A DNA stretch of 64,000 nt from positions 62,001 to 126,000 of the forward strand of contig NZ_JACXZA010000002.1 of the NCBI RefSeq assembly GCF_014779765.1, given 5' to 3'. Under the pieces are notes generated by a model. That model ran no database searches. It was not told the DNA's origin and was given only the letters and a program-made list of their open reading frames with translations. This DNA is from Paenibacillus terricola (GTDB lineage Bacteria; Bacillota; Bacilli; Paenibacillales; Paenibacillaceae). Position numbers and translations under genes: made by a program. This document shows positions 36,403 to 45,120 of this stretch, piece after piece. Every line of letters begins with the position of its first letter. Within the stretch, counting starts at the first letter, position 1.

Positions 36403-37149
36403 ATGAACCCTACAGAGCCAGCGCCTTTACTCAAGCCGTTGACCGAGGAACAAGTCGTTTTTTTCAGAGAGCAGGGTTATTTCTTGTTTAAGAAAGGCAT
36501 GTCTTCGGATCTAGTCGATGCATTTAATGGTCATATCTATGACATTCGGAATCAAGACCCGATGCCGGAGTGGGCTGCTGTCGATCCTGCTAAGAAATAT
36601 GCGCTGCGTCTGTTCAATCCGCACAAGCACGATAGCTTCTCCAGGCAACTGATGAAGCATGCCATTGTTCGGGGAGCGCTGGCTCAATTGATGGGGATGG
36701 AAGCGGTATGCGTACAGAGCATGTATTTCTATAAGGAACCGGGTTCCCCAGGTCAAGCTTCTCATCAAGACTACTATTATATTAAAAATGATCCGATGAC
36801 GATGATAGCGGCTTGGACGGCTATGGAAGATTTGATCGATGTAGAAACCGGATGTCTCTGGGTCATGCCGGGGACGCATAAGCTCGGATTGCTGCCGCAT
36901 GGCGCAGTGAAGGATATCGAGGAGAATGAAGCGTGGACCGATGAGACCGAAGGCGTGGACACGAGTCGTCAGATCCCTGTCATTATGGAAAAAGGGGATA
37001 TACTGTTCTTCAGCGAACTGCTTATCCACTCGTCCAAGAAAAACCGCAGCAAGGACCGCTGGCGTCGGTCGTATGTATGTCATTATATCCGCGAGGACTC
37101 CAACATCCTTCACCGTGAAGATCTGCGTCAGAAATATCCGCTATACTAG
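36403..37149 (+). CDS. Phytanoyl-CoA dioxygenase (PhyH)-family protein
   Basis: A 248-residue Fe(II)/2-oxoglutarate-dependent oxygenase. The metal triad can be seen as His and Asp in 'ASHQDYYYIKNDP' and the distal His in 'LLIHSSKKNRS'; the following Arg is the usual 2-oxoglutarate anchor. The start is ATG 36403 (GTG 36400 is adjacent) with GAAGGAAGCGGGG upstream. It lies in an apparent operon after the Gfo/Idh and AraC genes, so it may hydroxylate a sugar derivative or related small molecule rather than a fatty acyl-CoA. Confidence 0.87.
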   Translation: MNPTEPAPLLKPLTEEQVVFFREQGYFLFKKGMSSDLVDAFNGHIYDIRNQDPMPEWAAVDPAKKYALRLFNPHKHDSFSRQLMKHAIVRGALAQLMGMEAVCVQSMYFYKEPGSPGQASHQDYYYIKNDPMTMIAAWTAMEDLIDVETGCLWVMPGTHKLGLLPHGAVKDIEENEAWTDETEGVDTSRQIPVIMEKGDILFFSELLIHSSKKNRSKDRWRRSYVCHYIREDSNILHREDLRQKYPLY

Positions 37150-37174
37150 CCGTAGATTCGTATTGAGAGTGATG

Positions 37175-37204
37175 CCCACCCGGTAACGAGCCGGGTGGGT
37201 TTTC
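37175..37204 (+). terminator. Rho-independent terminator
   Basis: Nine-base arms CCCACCCGG/CCGGGTGGG with a 7-base loop followed by TTTT, 25 bases after the PhyH stop. Confidence 0.88.
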
Positions 37205-37372
37205 GTTTGTTCGATCGAAACCGTTTTATATGTATTTTTATTATATTGGGCGAACATAATGTTATATTTTGCAACGATGCTGGAAGTATATAATAGATTT
37301 GCTGATTATTTTTGCCGCATCTTAACTGTGGATTCTATGTTATACATTCAGCACTCTTGAGGAGGACTTCAC

Positions 37373-39187
37373 TTGACCATTCATGAAAGCGCATATACTG
37401 GGTATCTTTTGGTTCATTTTATCGGTGAACAGCCAGATGGGGAGCAGGTTTACTTCTCGTATTCCGAGGACGGACTGTTCTGGAAGGATTTGAATGCAGG
37501 TCTGCCTGTTCTTCGTTCGGAGTTGGGAGAGAAGGGTGTACGGGATCCATTCGTAGTGCGTTCGCCTAAGGATGGCAAGTTCTATCTTATTGCTACGGAT
37601 CTTCGTATTGCGAGTGGCAAAGGCTGGGGGAGCGCAGTAAACGAAGGAAGCCGCGACATGATCATCTGGGAATCGTCGGATCTTGTGAATTGGACTTCTC
37701 CTTGGTCGGTTACGCTTGCGATTCCAGGTGCTGGTTGTCTGTGGGCGCCTGAGACGGTATATGACGAAGCAGCAGACGAGTTTCTCGTGTTCTGGGCATC
37801 TGCTACGACGGATCTGGGCGAAGACGAACGGAAGCACAAAATCTATAGCTCGAGAACGAGGGATTTCCGCAACTTCACGCCGGCTGAGCGGTACATCGTG
37901 CGCGATAACCATATTATCGACACGACGATTATCGAGAGCAACGGCGCGTACTACCGTTATTCCAAAGACGAAACGACGAAGAACATTCGCGTAGAACGTG
38001 GTACTTCATTAGATAAAGATGCTTTCACGAACGTGAACGCACCTGTTCTGGAAGCGCTGCATGGCGTGGAAGGGCCGCAAATCTTCAAATTCAACGATCG
38101 TGAAGAATGGTGCCTCATCGTAGACCGTTTCGCAGAGGGCAAAGGTTATCTGCCTCTCGTTACAACTGACCTTGCAAGCGGTGAATTCCGTGTGCTAGAA
38201 GACGGACAGTTCGACTTGGGTAAAACAAAAAAACGTCACGGCGGCGTCATGCCGATTACAGCGGAGGAGTCTGCTCGACTTATTGCAGTATTCGGCGATG
38301 GACAACAAATTTTGCCTGGACAATTCGCTGATCCGGACATCGCGAAGTTCGGTGACAAATATTACATCTATCCGACCAAGGATGGCTTCGATGGCTGGTC
38401 GGGCACACAGTTCCACGTGTTCTCTTCCGATGACCGCCGCCTGTGGAAGGATGAAGGCCTCATTCTGGATCTCGCAACGGACGACGTTCCTTGGGCGATT
38501 GGCAGCGCATGGGCGCCAGCGATTGCGACGCGTAATGACCGCTATTACTATTACTTCTGCGGCAAGGAAAAAAGCGGCGTTAGCGCAATTGGTGTCGCTG
38601 TAGCAGATACTCCAATTGGTCCATTCCGTGCGCAGCCGGAGCCGCTTGTAACGATGGACATGATGAAGCGCCTCGGCATCAAGATGGGTCAAACGATTGA
38701 CCCGTCCATCTATATCGACGAAGATGGTACACCATACATGCTGTTCGGTAATAGCGATGGCGCAATTGTGCAGCTGGGCGATGACATGGTAAGCGTCATT
38801 GAAGATACGATGGCGAATATTGACGGTCTTCACGATTTCCGCGAAGCGGTTACGGTCCTGAGGCGTGGCGGACTCTATCACTTCACTTGGTCATGCGATG
38901 ACACGGGCAGCGAGAACTACCATGTAAACTATGGTACATCGGAGAACCTGTACGGGCCTGTTCAATATCGCTACACGGTTCTTGAGAAAAATAAAGACAA
39001 AGACATGCTCGGCACTGCGCACCATTCGATTATGCGCGAGCCAGGACGCGATCAGTATTGGATCGCGTACCACCGCTTCGTTACACCGCTCACGCGGTTT
39101 ACGGAAGGAAAAGGCTTCCACCGTGAGACTTGCCTGACGGAGCTGTTCTTCGGCGAAGACGGGTTGATGAAGAAGGTCGAGCTGTAG
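37373..39187 (+). CDS. Cytoplasmic enzyme with two tandem GH43-type propellers
   Basis: A 604-residue protein without a signal peptide, made of two five-bladed propellers of the GH43 arabinanase/xylosidase type. Domain 1 (about 1-300) has 'GVRDPFVV' (general base Asp), 'HIIDTTII' and 'GVEGPQIFKF' (acid Glu). Domain 2 (about 310-604) has 'QFADPDIAKF', 'TIDPSIYIDEDG' and 'DFREAVTV' (acid Glu). Both triads look intact, so both halves may be active. The start is TTG 37373 with GAGGAGGA 7 bases upstream. It probably trims arabinose or xylose from imported oligosaccharides. It follows the pectin genes but has its own promoter region. Confidence 0.88.
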   Translation: MTIHESAYTGYLLVHFIGEQPDGEQVYFSYSEDGLFWKDLNAGLPVLRSELGEKGVRDPFVVRSPKDGKFYLIATDLRIASGKGWGSAVNEGSRDMIIWESSDLVNWTSPWSVTLAIPGAGCLWAPETVYDEAADEFLVFWASATTDLGEDERKHKIYSSRTRDFRNFTPAERYIVRDNHIIDTTIIESNGAYYRYSKDETTKNIRVERGTSLDKDAFTNVNAPVLEALHGVEGPQIFKFNDREEWCLIVDRFAEGKGYLPLVTTDLASGEFRVLEDGQFDLGKTKKRHGGVMPITAEESARLIAVFGDGQQILPGQFADPDIAKFGDKYYIYPTKDGFDGWSGTQFHVFSSDDRRLWKDEGLILDLATDDVPWAIGSAWAPAIATRNDRYYYYFCGKEKSGVSAIGVAVADTPIGPFRAQPEPLVTMDMMKRLGIKMGQTIDPSIYIDEDGTPYMLFGNSDGAIVQLGDDMVSVIEDTMANIDGLHDFREAVTVLRRGGLYHFTWSCDDTGSENYHVNYGTSENLYGPVQYRYTVLEKNKDKDMLGTAHHSIMREPGRDQYWIAYHRFVTPLTRFTEGKGFHRETCLTELFFGEDGLMKKVEL

Positions 39188-39395
39188 GGTTTGATAGAAG
39201 TGTATGAAAGCCTCCGATTCGTCGGGGGCTTGTTTATATTCAAGATACTAAGCTTGGAGTGAGGAGAATCATTAAGCTGCTTGGTCTATGCCTTATTCTC
39301 ATTGGAAAACCTTTAATTCATGACCTGTTTACATGTACATAACTGTACTACAATGAAATAGATTAGACATCAAATCAAGCAAGGGAGTAATAATA

Positions 39396-40358
39396 ATGGG
39401 TTATATCGAAGAAGCGACATCAACATTCCGTTCCTATTATCCCGCGTTAACCCGGGCTCATGATTTCGACTCATTCTGGGACGAAACGATTCAGCAAGCC
39501 CAGAATGTGCCGCTGCAGCCTATTAGAACGAAACGAGATTATCCGATACCTAATGTCGATGTTTACGATGTTCAATTCTGCGGGATGGATGAAACGAGAA
39601 TCCATGGCTTATACATTGTTCCTGCTTTCTTGAACAAGGAGAAATATCCTTGCATCGTTCATTATCATGGGTTCTCGAATAACCGAGGAGAAGCTTCGGA
39701 TTTCATGCATTGGGTGATGATGGGATTTGCCGTCCTTTCCGTCGATTGCAGAGAGCAAGGCGGCAAAACAGGCAACAGCGCGCCAACGACGAGCGGATTC
39801 TCAGCGAATCTGGCAAGCAAAGGCGTTCATGATAAGTACGAGTATTATTATCGTTACGTCTACATGGATTGTATGAAGGCTATCGATTTCGCCTGTGCGC
39901 AAGAGGAAGTAGATAATTCGCGTATTGTGGTGGAGGGCGGAAGCCAGGGCGGCGCGCTTGCGATGGCAATGGCGGCCTTGGACAGCAGACCGGTATTGGC
40001 AATGGTTGATGTGCCTAGCAACAGCAATCTTGTTCGCCGCGTGGAAGGCATGCATGGTGCGTTTGCTAGTGTGGCGGAGTATGTGAAGAAGCATCCTGAA
40101 CGAGTGGATGTTGTCTTTGACACGTTAAGTTATTTTGACACGATGAATATGGCAGATCGAATCACATGTAGAGTCCTTGCGTCGGTCGCGTTAAAGGATG
40201 AAATTTGTCCGCCAGAAATGTATTACGCGACGTACAACCGTATTCAAAGCGAGAAGGAGATTGTGATCTATCCGTTCAATGGCCATGAAGGCGGCGGGTC
40301 GACGCAAACGGAGGTTAAACTTACTTATTTGAACAAATGGTTTAGGGATTGGTTTTAA
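39396..40358 (+). CDS. CE7-family acetyl xylan esterase / cephalosporin C deacetylase
   Basis: A 320-residue alpha/beta hydrolase. Family CE7 features are clear: 'DCREQGGKTGN' (the RGQ-type motif, Arg-Glu-Gln here), nucleophile Ser183 in 'GGSQGG', Asp268 in 'LKDEICPP' and His297 in 'GHEGGG'. These enzymes remove acetyl groups from xylo-oligosaccharides inside the cell; no signal peptide is present. GGGAGT lies 11 bases before ATG 39396. It fits beside the GH43 enzyme in debranching imported hemicellulose fragments. Confidence 0.92.
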   Translation: MGYIEEATSTFRSYYPALTRAHDFDSFWDETIQQAQNVPLQPIRTKRDYPIPNVDVYDVQFCGMDETRIHGLYIVPAFLNKEKYPCIVHYHGFSNNRGEASDFMHWVMMGFAVLSVDCREQGGKTGNSAPTTSGFSANLASKGVHDKYEYYYRYVYMDCMKAIDFACAQEEVDNSRIVVEGGSQGGALAMAMAALDSRPVLAMVDVPSNSNLVRRVEGMHGAFASVAEYVKKHPERVDVVFDTLSYFDTMNMADRITCRVLASVALKDEICPPEMYYATYNRIQSEKEIVIYPFNGHEGGGSTQTEVKLTYLNKWFRDWF

Positions 40359-40401
40359 AATAAGGCTCAGTTCATTCACACTATAAATTGTCTAACAAGA
40401 C

Positions 40402-40430
40402 ATAAGCCCACCTATTGAAGGTGGGTTTAT
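40402..40430. terminator. Hairpin terminator, usable in both directions
   Basis: Arms ATAAGCCCACCT and AGGTGGGTTTAT (one G-T wobble) between the convergent esterase and VOC genes. Confidence 0.75.
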
Positions 40431-40487
40431 GTTTGGTATTCATTCTGCTAGTTCGATTATTTGATCGTTTATATTGGAATCAGTTTT

Positions 40488-40910
40488 TCATTCTTCAATT
40501 TCCCATTGCGGATTCCAGACGACTTCCCATAGATGACCATCAGGGTCTTGAAAGTATCCTGAATAACCTCCCCAGAAAGTATCATGAGGCGGGACTGTAA
40601 TAACAGCCCCCGCTTTCTGTGCTTGTTCCATTAACTCGTTAACTTCTTGTTTGCTTCCTACATTATGTCCAATCGTAAATTCTGTTGGGCTTGCCGTTGT
40701 TTTAAGGAGTTTAGTATCATGGGCGATATCATTTCGATTCCAAATTGCAAGACGCAGACCTGCCTGTAAGTCGAAAAAAGCGACGGCTCCGTGCTCGAAC
40801 TCTTGGCCAACAATTCCATCTGTAGAAAACCCCAAGCCATCTCGATAGAAAGAGAGTGACTTCTCTAAATCATCTACTCCGAGTGTTAAAACCGTTATTC
40901 GTGGTTTCAT
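40488..40910 (-). CDS. VOC/glyoxalase-family protein
   Basis: A 140-residue glyoxalase-fold protein with 'VLTLGVDDLEKSLSFYRDGL' and 'GYFQDPDGHLWEVVWNP'. His and Glu at 'HLWEV' are plausible metal ligands. GGGAGGTTAAAGG lies directly upstream of ATG 40910. It stands alone. The role is unknown, possibly detoxification. Confidence 0.88.
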   Translation of the reverse strand: MKPRITVLTLGVDDLEKSLSFYRDGLGFSTDGIVGQEFEHGAVAFFDLQAGLRLAIWNRNDIAHDTKLLKTTASPTEFTIGHNVGSKQEVNELMEQAQKAGAVITVPPHDTFWGGYSGYFQDPDGHLWEVVWNPQWEIEE

Positions 40911-41061
40911 CCTTTAACCTCCCAATTCTAAAATGTGCCCTACATGTTTGCAGCTATCGTAAGTGTAATTTACAACGAATCTAGCGAAATTGCGATAGGC
41001 TTGTCCCTTCTACCCTTTTACAATGAGGAATAGAAGCTAAGCATCGAGGGGGCAGCACGTT

Positions 41062-41127
41062 ATGATAAATGCGATTTCACAAGTAATTACCTATCCTGCT
41101 CCAACTGCCATCCCTAGAAACCGATAG
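41062..41127 (+). CDS. Possible 21-residue peptide
   Basis: ATG 41062 has GAGGGGG 9 bases upstream and encodes 'MINAISQVITYPAPTAIPRN' plus one Arg before TAG. A TACAAT hexamer lies 38 bases upstream. It is short and unconfirmed. Confidence 0.35.
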   Translation: MINAISQVITYPAPTAIPRNR

Positions 41128-41178
41128 CCGATTTTGATTATATCCGTTACAGCAGATTGGAGAAGTAGACAAGAAAGA

Positions 41179-41205
41179 AGCCTGCTCTCTGATGAGAAGC
41201 AGGCT
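41179..41205 (-). terminator. Terminator hairpin of the minus-strand gene at 41224
   Basis: Arms AGCCTGCT and AGCAGGCT; on the minus strand the stem is followed by TTCTTTCTT. Confidence 0.6.
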
Positions 41206-41223
41206 CTTCTTGATAGATAGGTT

Positions 41224-41673
41224 CTAAATGGAGTTCAGACTGCCGACAAAGTCCTTCAGCTGTTTGGTCAATTGTTTGTCAGCGGGGTCCCTTGCTAATA
41301 GAAAGAACAGGCTGTTCAACTCACCTTGATGATCTATTATCGTCGTTTTATTTGCAGGGATATACATCTCATTGATAAATTGGTTCATGATGAAATCTAA
41401 TGTTTCGCCGTCTTGCGTTTGTGTGAAGGATGTCAGGTGTGAAATAGAAGCAGCGGCTGTAACGGCCGCGATACAACGGGTAAAGGCCGTCTCATCCATC
41501 TCTTGGCCAAAGCATTCGCCTACCTGCGCTAATTGCCTCTGAAATGTTTTGTCTGTTTGCTCTTGGAGGAGCTGATAGCGTTGATTACTATGAATGAGTG
41601 AATAGAAGTACCAGAATATTGCTAGGATTGTAATACCGATTAACAGCTTGTTGAGAAATGTGCTTGCACGCAT
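41224..41673 (-). CDS. Hypothetical membrane-anchored protein
   Basis: A 149-residue protein with one N-terminal transmembrane helix ('LLIGITILAIFWYFYSLI') and a helical outside domain containing two Cys ('GECFGQE', 'FTRCIA') that could form a disulfide. Its layout (short anchor, then a Gln-rich helical domain) resembles the gene at 48309, but I see no clear sequence identity. Function unknown. Confidence 0.7.
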   Translation of the reverse strand: MRASTFLNKLLIGITILAIFWYFYSLIHSNQRYQLLQEQTDKTFQRQLAQVGECFGQEMDETAFTRCIAAVTAAASISHLTSFTQTQDGETLDFIMNQFINEMYIPANKTTIIDHQGELNSLFFLLARDPADKQLTKQLKDFVGSLNSI

Positions 41674-41800
41674 GAAATATCCTCTTCCTATTGAAATTGA
41701 ATTCCAGTATATTACATGTAATGAATTCTATATCTACTAGACTACAGGGTCAACCCTTAAGAAAGGGAACCTAGTACTTTCACATTAAGGAGCCTCGCCA

Positions 41801-42475
41801 ATGCTCGAGCTTTTCACTGTTCGCATAGAGCCGTTGCCAGCTTATGTAATCCGACGGCTGCTAGAGCAAGTTTCGGCTGACCGACAGCGCCGATATGAAC
41901 GCTTCCGTATCGAAGCAGACGCCGTAAGGAGCTTATTCTCGGAGCTTGTTGTTCGTAGAATTGTAATGGAACGGAACGGCATACACAATGACGCGATCGT
42001 CTTTGGTGCGAATGCTCACGGAAAACCTAAGCTCGTGCATCCTGTTGGGATGCATTATAACGTCTCCCATTCAGGAGATTGGGTCGTGTGTGCGATCAGC
42101 GATGAGCCGGTAGGGATTGATATCGAACAAATCAAACCGATCGATATGGAAATCTCACGACGTTTCTTCTCTGCTATTGAGCATGAACAGTTGATGGAGC
42201 TGCCCGAGATGGAGCGTGTTAATCGGTTCTATGAGTTATGGGCGCTGAAGGAAAGCTTCGTGAAGGCAGTGGGGAAGGGGTTGTCGATGCCGCTTGATTC
42301 GTTCTCTTTTCGATTTGAATGCGATGGTGTAATCCAACTGCGAGCACCTGCTCCATATGAACGTTTCTCGGGATGTTTATTGGAGATTGATGAAGCTTAT
42401 AAACTTGCCGTTTGTTCGAGTAAGGAACAACAAATGTCGAAGATTAACACTTGGTCAACAATAGACTGGTTGTAA
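41801..42475 (+). CDS. Sfp-type 4'-phosphopantetheinyl transferase
   Basis: A 224-residue enzyme that transfers phosphopantetheine from CoA to carrier proteins of peptide or polyketide synthetases. Motifs are intact: 'NVSHSGDWVVCAI', 'VGIDIEQIKPID' (Mg-binding Asp and Glu) and 'FYELWALKESFVKAVGKGLS' (catalytic Glu and Lys). AAGGAG lies 8 bases before ATG 41801. No synthetase gene is present in the window, so it serves targets elsewhere. Confidence 0.93.
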   Translation: MLELFTVRIEPLPAYVIRRLLEQVSADRQRRYERFRIEADAVRSLFSELVVRRIVMERNGIHNDAIVFGANAHGKPKLVHPVGMHYNVSHSGDWVVCAISDEPVGIDIEQIKPIDMEISRRFFSAIEHEQLMELPEMERVNRFYELWALKESFVKAVGKGLSMPLDSFSFRFECDGVIQLRAPAPYERFSGCLLEIDEAYKLAVCSSKEQQMSKINTWSTIDWL

Positions 42476-42512
42476 GCAGCAAAGAGTGGCGTAGATAAAG
42501 GGGAGAGGAACT

Positions 42513-43094
42513 ATGTTAGACAGAAGTTTGAAGTGGTACAGGGTAATCCTTAAGCGAGCGGCGGGAACTGCAGTGCCGCAAGTTGAGTTGCCTTCAGGCT
42601 ATTCCTTCGTCCATTATCAGACAGGCGACGAAGAGGCTTGGGCTGACATTGAAGCTTCTGTGCTGGAGTTTGATAGTCAGGACGAGGCAATGGTTTATTT
42701 TACAACGAGATACTTGCCCTTTCAGGATGAGTTGATGCGAAGAACCTTGTTTATACAAGCAGCAAATGGAGAGAAAGTGGCTACCTTTACAGCCTGGTGG
42801 AACTATACGGATAAACGTCGTCATCCCTTTGTTCACGCAGTAGCCGTTAAGCCGCAGCATCAAGGAGTTGGGTTAGGGAAGGCGCTCATTGCGGCTGGCA
42901 TCAAACATATGATAGAGCTCGAAGGCGACTGTGTCATGTACATTCCTACCTCGACATGGGCTTATCGTGCAATTAAGCTTTATCGATCAGCAGGATTTGA
43001 GTTTGAATGGGAAGAACCTGTACCAGGGGGGTTCGTTAATCAGACAACACAAGCGATCGAAGTATTGAAGGGGCGCTTATCGTTCTGGGAATAA
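42513..43094 (+). CDS. GNAT-family N-acetyltransferase
   Basis: A 193-residue acetyltransferase. The acetyl-CoA-binding motif A is 'VHAVAVKPQHQGVGLGKALI' (about 109-128), followed by 'IPTSTWAYRAIKLYRSAGFE', the motif B region. AAAGGGGAGAGG lies just before ATG 42513. It is 38 bases downstream of the Sfp gene and may share its transcript. The substrate is unknown. Confidence 0.88.
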   Translation: MLDRSLKWYRVILKRAAGTAVPQVELPSGYSFVHYQTGDEEAWADIEASVLEFDSQDEAMVYFTTRYLPFQDELMRRTLFIQAANGEKVATFTAWWNYTDKRRHPFVHAVAVKPQHQGVGLGKALIAAGIKHMIELEGDCVMYIPTSTWAYRAIKLYRSAGFEFEWEEPVPGGFVNQTTQAIEVLKGRLSFWE

Positions 43095-43127
43095 ATTTCT
43101 GTTAGTCGTCGTTGGAGAGGTGAAGGC

Positions 43128-43721
43128 GTGGTCGATTATGATAAGGTAACGGATTCTATTTTAAGCCGCCATACGAACTCACGACTAATCATTGGGATTG
43201 ACGGGCTAAGTCGATCAGGGAAGACCACCTTTACAGTCGAATTGGGGGAGCGATTGCTTCGACACGGGAAAGCTGTTTGCATCTTCCACATCGACGACTA
43301 CATTGTGGAACGCAAGAAGAGATACGACACTGAATTCGATCAATGGTACGAGTATTACAACCTTCAATGGGATGTTGAACGATTACGTGAACAATTATTC
43401 TCAAAGTTAAGCCAAGCAGAAGAGATAAGCCTTCCCTTCTACGACTCTTGTTTGGATCAATTAGGCGATAAGACTGTTGCCTTATCCAGTGACTGCATTC
43501 TGATTGTTGAAGGTGTATTCCTTCAACGAGCAGAGTGGCGGGACTATTTTGACTTCGTCGTGTATTTGGATTGTCCAAGGGAGAAACGATTCGAACGTGA
43601 ATCTGCATCTGCCAAGGCTAACCTTGACAAATTCGGATTAAGGTATTGGAAAGCTGAAGACTTCTATATGAATGCAATAGCTCCATTAGCCAATGCCGAT
43701 ATGATTATTAGTTCGGAATGA
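43128..43721 (+). CDS. Uridine-kinase-like P-loop kinase
   Basis: A 197-residue P-loop protein with Walker A 'GIDGLSRSGKTTF' (residues 23-35), 'FHIDDYIVERKKRYDTEFDQ' (the uridine kinase/phosphoribulokinase-like base region) and 'CPREKRFERE'. The family phosphorylates uridine or related small molecules; many such Firmicute proteins are uncharacterised. The start is GTG 43128 with GGAGAGGTGAAGG upstream. It is the third gene of the sfp/acetyltransferase run. Confidence 0.85.
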   Translation: MVDYDKVTDSILSRHTNSRLIIGIDGLSRSGKTTFTVELGERLLRHGKAVCIFHIDDYIVERKKRYDTEFDQWYEYYNLQWDVERLREQLFSKLSQAEEISLPFYDSCLDQLGDKTVALSSDCILIVEGVFLQRAEWRDYFDFVVYLDCPREKRFERESASAKANLDKFGLRYWKAEDFYMNAIAPLANADMIISSE

Positions 43722-43730
43722 TCCAAATTA

Positions 43731-43769
43731 GAAGACCGCAGCAGTCCTGACAAGACCGCTGCGGTCTTC
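43731..43769. terminator. Bidirectional terminator
   Basis: Twelve-base perfect arms GAAGACCGCAGC/GCTGCGGTCTTC with a 15-base loop and T-rich ends on both strands. It lies between the convergent kinase and YkuD-like genes. Confidence 0.82.
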
Positions 43770-43771
43770 TT

Positions 43772-44953
43772 TCACTTGCCAGTCGTTACATCAGTAAGCT
43801 CCCATCTCGATTGTGAAGACTTGCGATTGAAATGGAACAGATACGATGACCGCTGCTCGGACTGCTTCATCAGGGTCACGTTGAGCCTTACTTGAGTCGT
43901 TAATGCGCCATTATCAATCGGTTGCCCATCCGATGCGTTTGACTTATGCGGCTTATCGATTCGAATCGTGCGAATATCCGGCATTTGTTTCGTCCATTCC
44001 GCCACTTTGTCAGACGGCATTCCGACTGCAATTTGCGTGAGCAGATAAGGCTCGTCATGATCCATCGCCTCGACAAAGCTTGCTGCAAGAAGAGCCGGGG
44101 AGGCGGTGTCCAAATATTCACGAACCTGGCCTGCAGCCTTGTAGATCATAAGATGATGGGCTACATCCGGTTCATCCGATTTGTGCGTCGTACTTCCGAG
44201 GAAGTGTACGCAGAAATGACCGGAGAAATCATTATCAGGAATCCCATCCCCGCCATGCGGCATACCATTCATGGACGCTGCGATCCAATGTCCATTCGTA
44301 TGAATGAGAACCGCTTTCCGATTCCAGCTCCATTCGCCGCCATAAATTTCTTTCATTATGCGGGAATCTTCTTTCGTTAACGGCTGTACATCCGCATGGT
44401 CGCTGCCTGCTCGCCTTTGCACTCGGAAGGATTTGCCGGAAGCGATGTCGGTAATCGAAAAAATGCCTTTACGCGGCGCCAACTCCCTTGCCTGCGACCA
44501 ATCGATCAGCTTGCCATAATACTGCTCACGAAGCAGTACAGCCAGCAGTCGCAGTTGTTGTGCCGCTTCTGTCGAAATGATGATGCGCTTATGGGCTGTT
44601 TCATCCCATAAGCTGCCTTGTTTCTCCAACCTATATGCTTTCTGCTGGCCTTGCTGCATAATTGTAAGCTCGATGTCGGGATATAAATTCACCTGATTAA
44701 CGGATTCCTGACTAACCTTCTGCAGTGCTTTGGTTATGATCGGACTGTTAATCGTTAGCTGGCTTTCGAGCTGTGCATCCGGATCAGCCCGTACCGTCAT
44801 GATGACCTTCGGGGGCTGAGCAACTGGACGGCGAGCAGCAGCTTCGGTGGAGGCATAGGAATCGTTAGGCAGCAAGATGCCAGCCAGCAGGAAGCTAATG
44901 ATAACAACAAATGCAGTATGACCATTCCGATAGCGATGATGATGCTGCTTCAC
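43772..44953 (-). CDS. Secreted YkuD-like (L,D-transpeptidase-type) protein
   Basis: A 393-residue exported protein. GTG 44953 with AAGGAGGA upstream gives a clean signal peptide ('AFVVIISFLLAGILLPNDSYAS'-type hydrophobic core, split here by position about 14-33). A longer frame from 45142 has no ribosome site and would overlap the divergent vanW gene. In the C-terminal half, 'HTNGHWIAASMNGMPHGG' followed by 'FSGHFCVHFLGSTTH' gives a His/Cys pair of the layout found in YkuD-type transpeptidases, though not the classical 'HGCIR' motif. It probably acts on peptidoglycan; the reaction is an inference. Confidence 0.75.
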   Translation of the reverse strand: MKQHHHRYRNGHTAFVVIISFLLAGILLPNDSYASTEAAARRPVAQPPKVIMTVRADPDAQLESQLTINSPIITKALQKVSQESVNQVNLYPDIELTIMQQGQQKAYRLEKQGSLWDETAHKRIIISTEAAQQLRLLAVLLREQYYGKLIDWSQARELAPRKGIFSITDIASGKSFRVQRRAGSDHADVQPLTKEDSRIMKEIYGGEWSWNRKAVLIHTNGHWIAASMNGMPHGGDGIPDNDFSGHFCVHFLGSTTHKSDEPDVAHHLMIYKAAGQVREYLDTASPALLAASFVEAMDHDEPYLLTQIAVGMPSDKVAEWTKQMPDIRTIRIDKPHKSNASDGQPIDNGALTTQVRLNVTLMKQSEQRSSYLFHFNRKSSQSRWELTDVTTGK

Positions 44954-45120
44954 CTTGTATTTCTCCTCCTTAACTATACTCCGACTTGTATTGTTATCTT
45001 GTATCGCCCTCACTATGTAGCTTTTCCGACATTGCGTAAGTTGGTTATTGCTGCATGCCAGCATAAGCGGAGCGAAAGTAAGGCACATTAGCAGAGGATA
45101 AATGCAGGGGGTATGCGACA

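Larger units (their letters stand above)
40911..41223. other. Intergenic region with a possible 21-codon gene and a terminator
   Basis: About 310 bases between the divergent VOC gene and the convergent hypothetical gene. It holds a possible small coding sequence (41062-41127) and the hairpin at 41179-41205. Confidence 0.4.

Noticed and set aside
37266-37294. Sigma-A promoter before the double-GH43 gene
   Set aside because: A good TATAAT exists at 37289, but no -35 box at proper spacing (TTGCAA is only 14 bases away).
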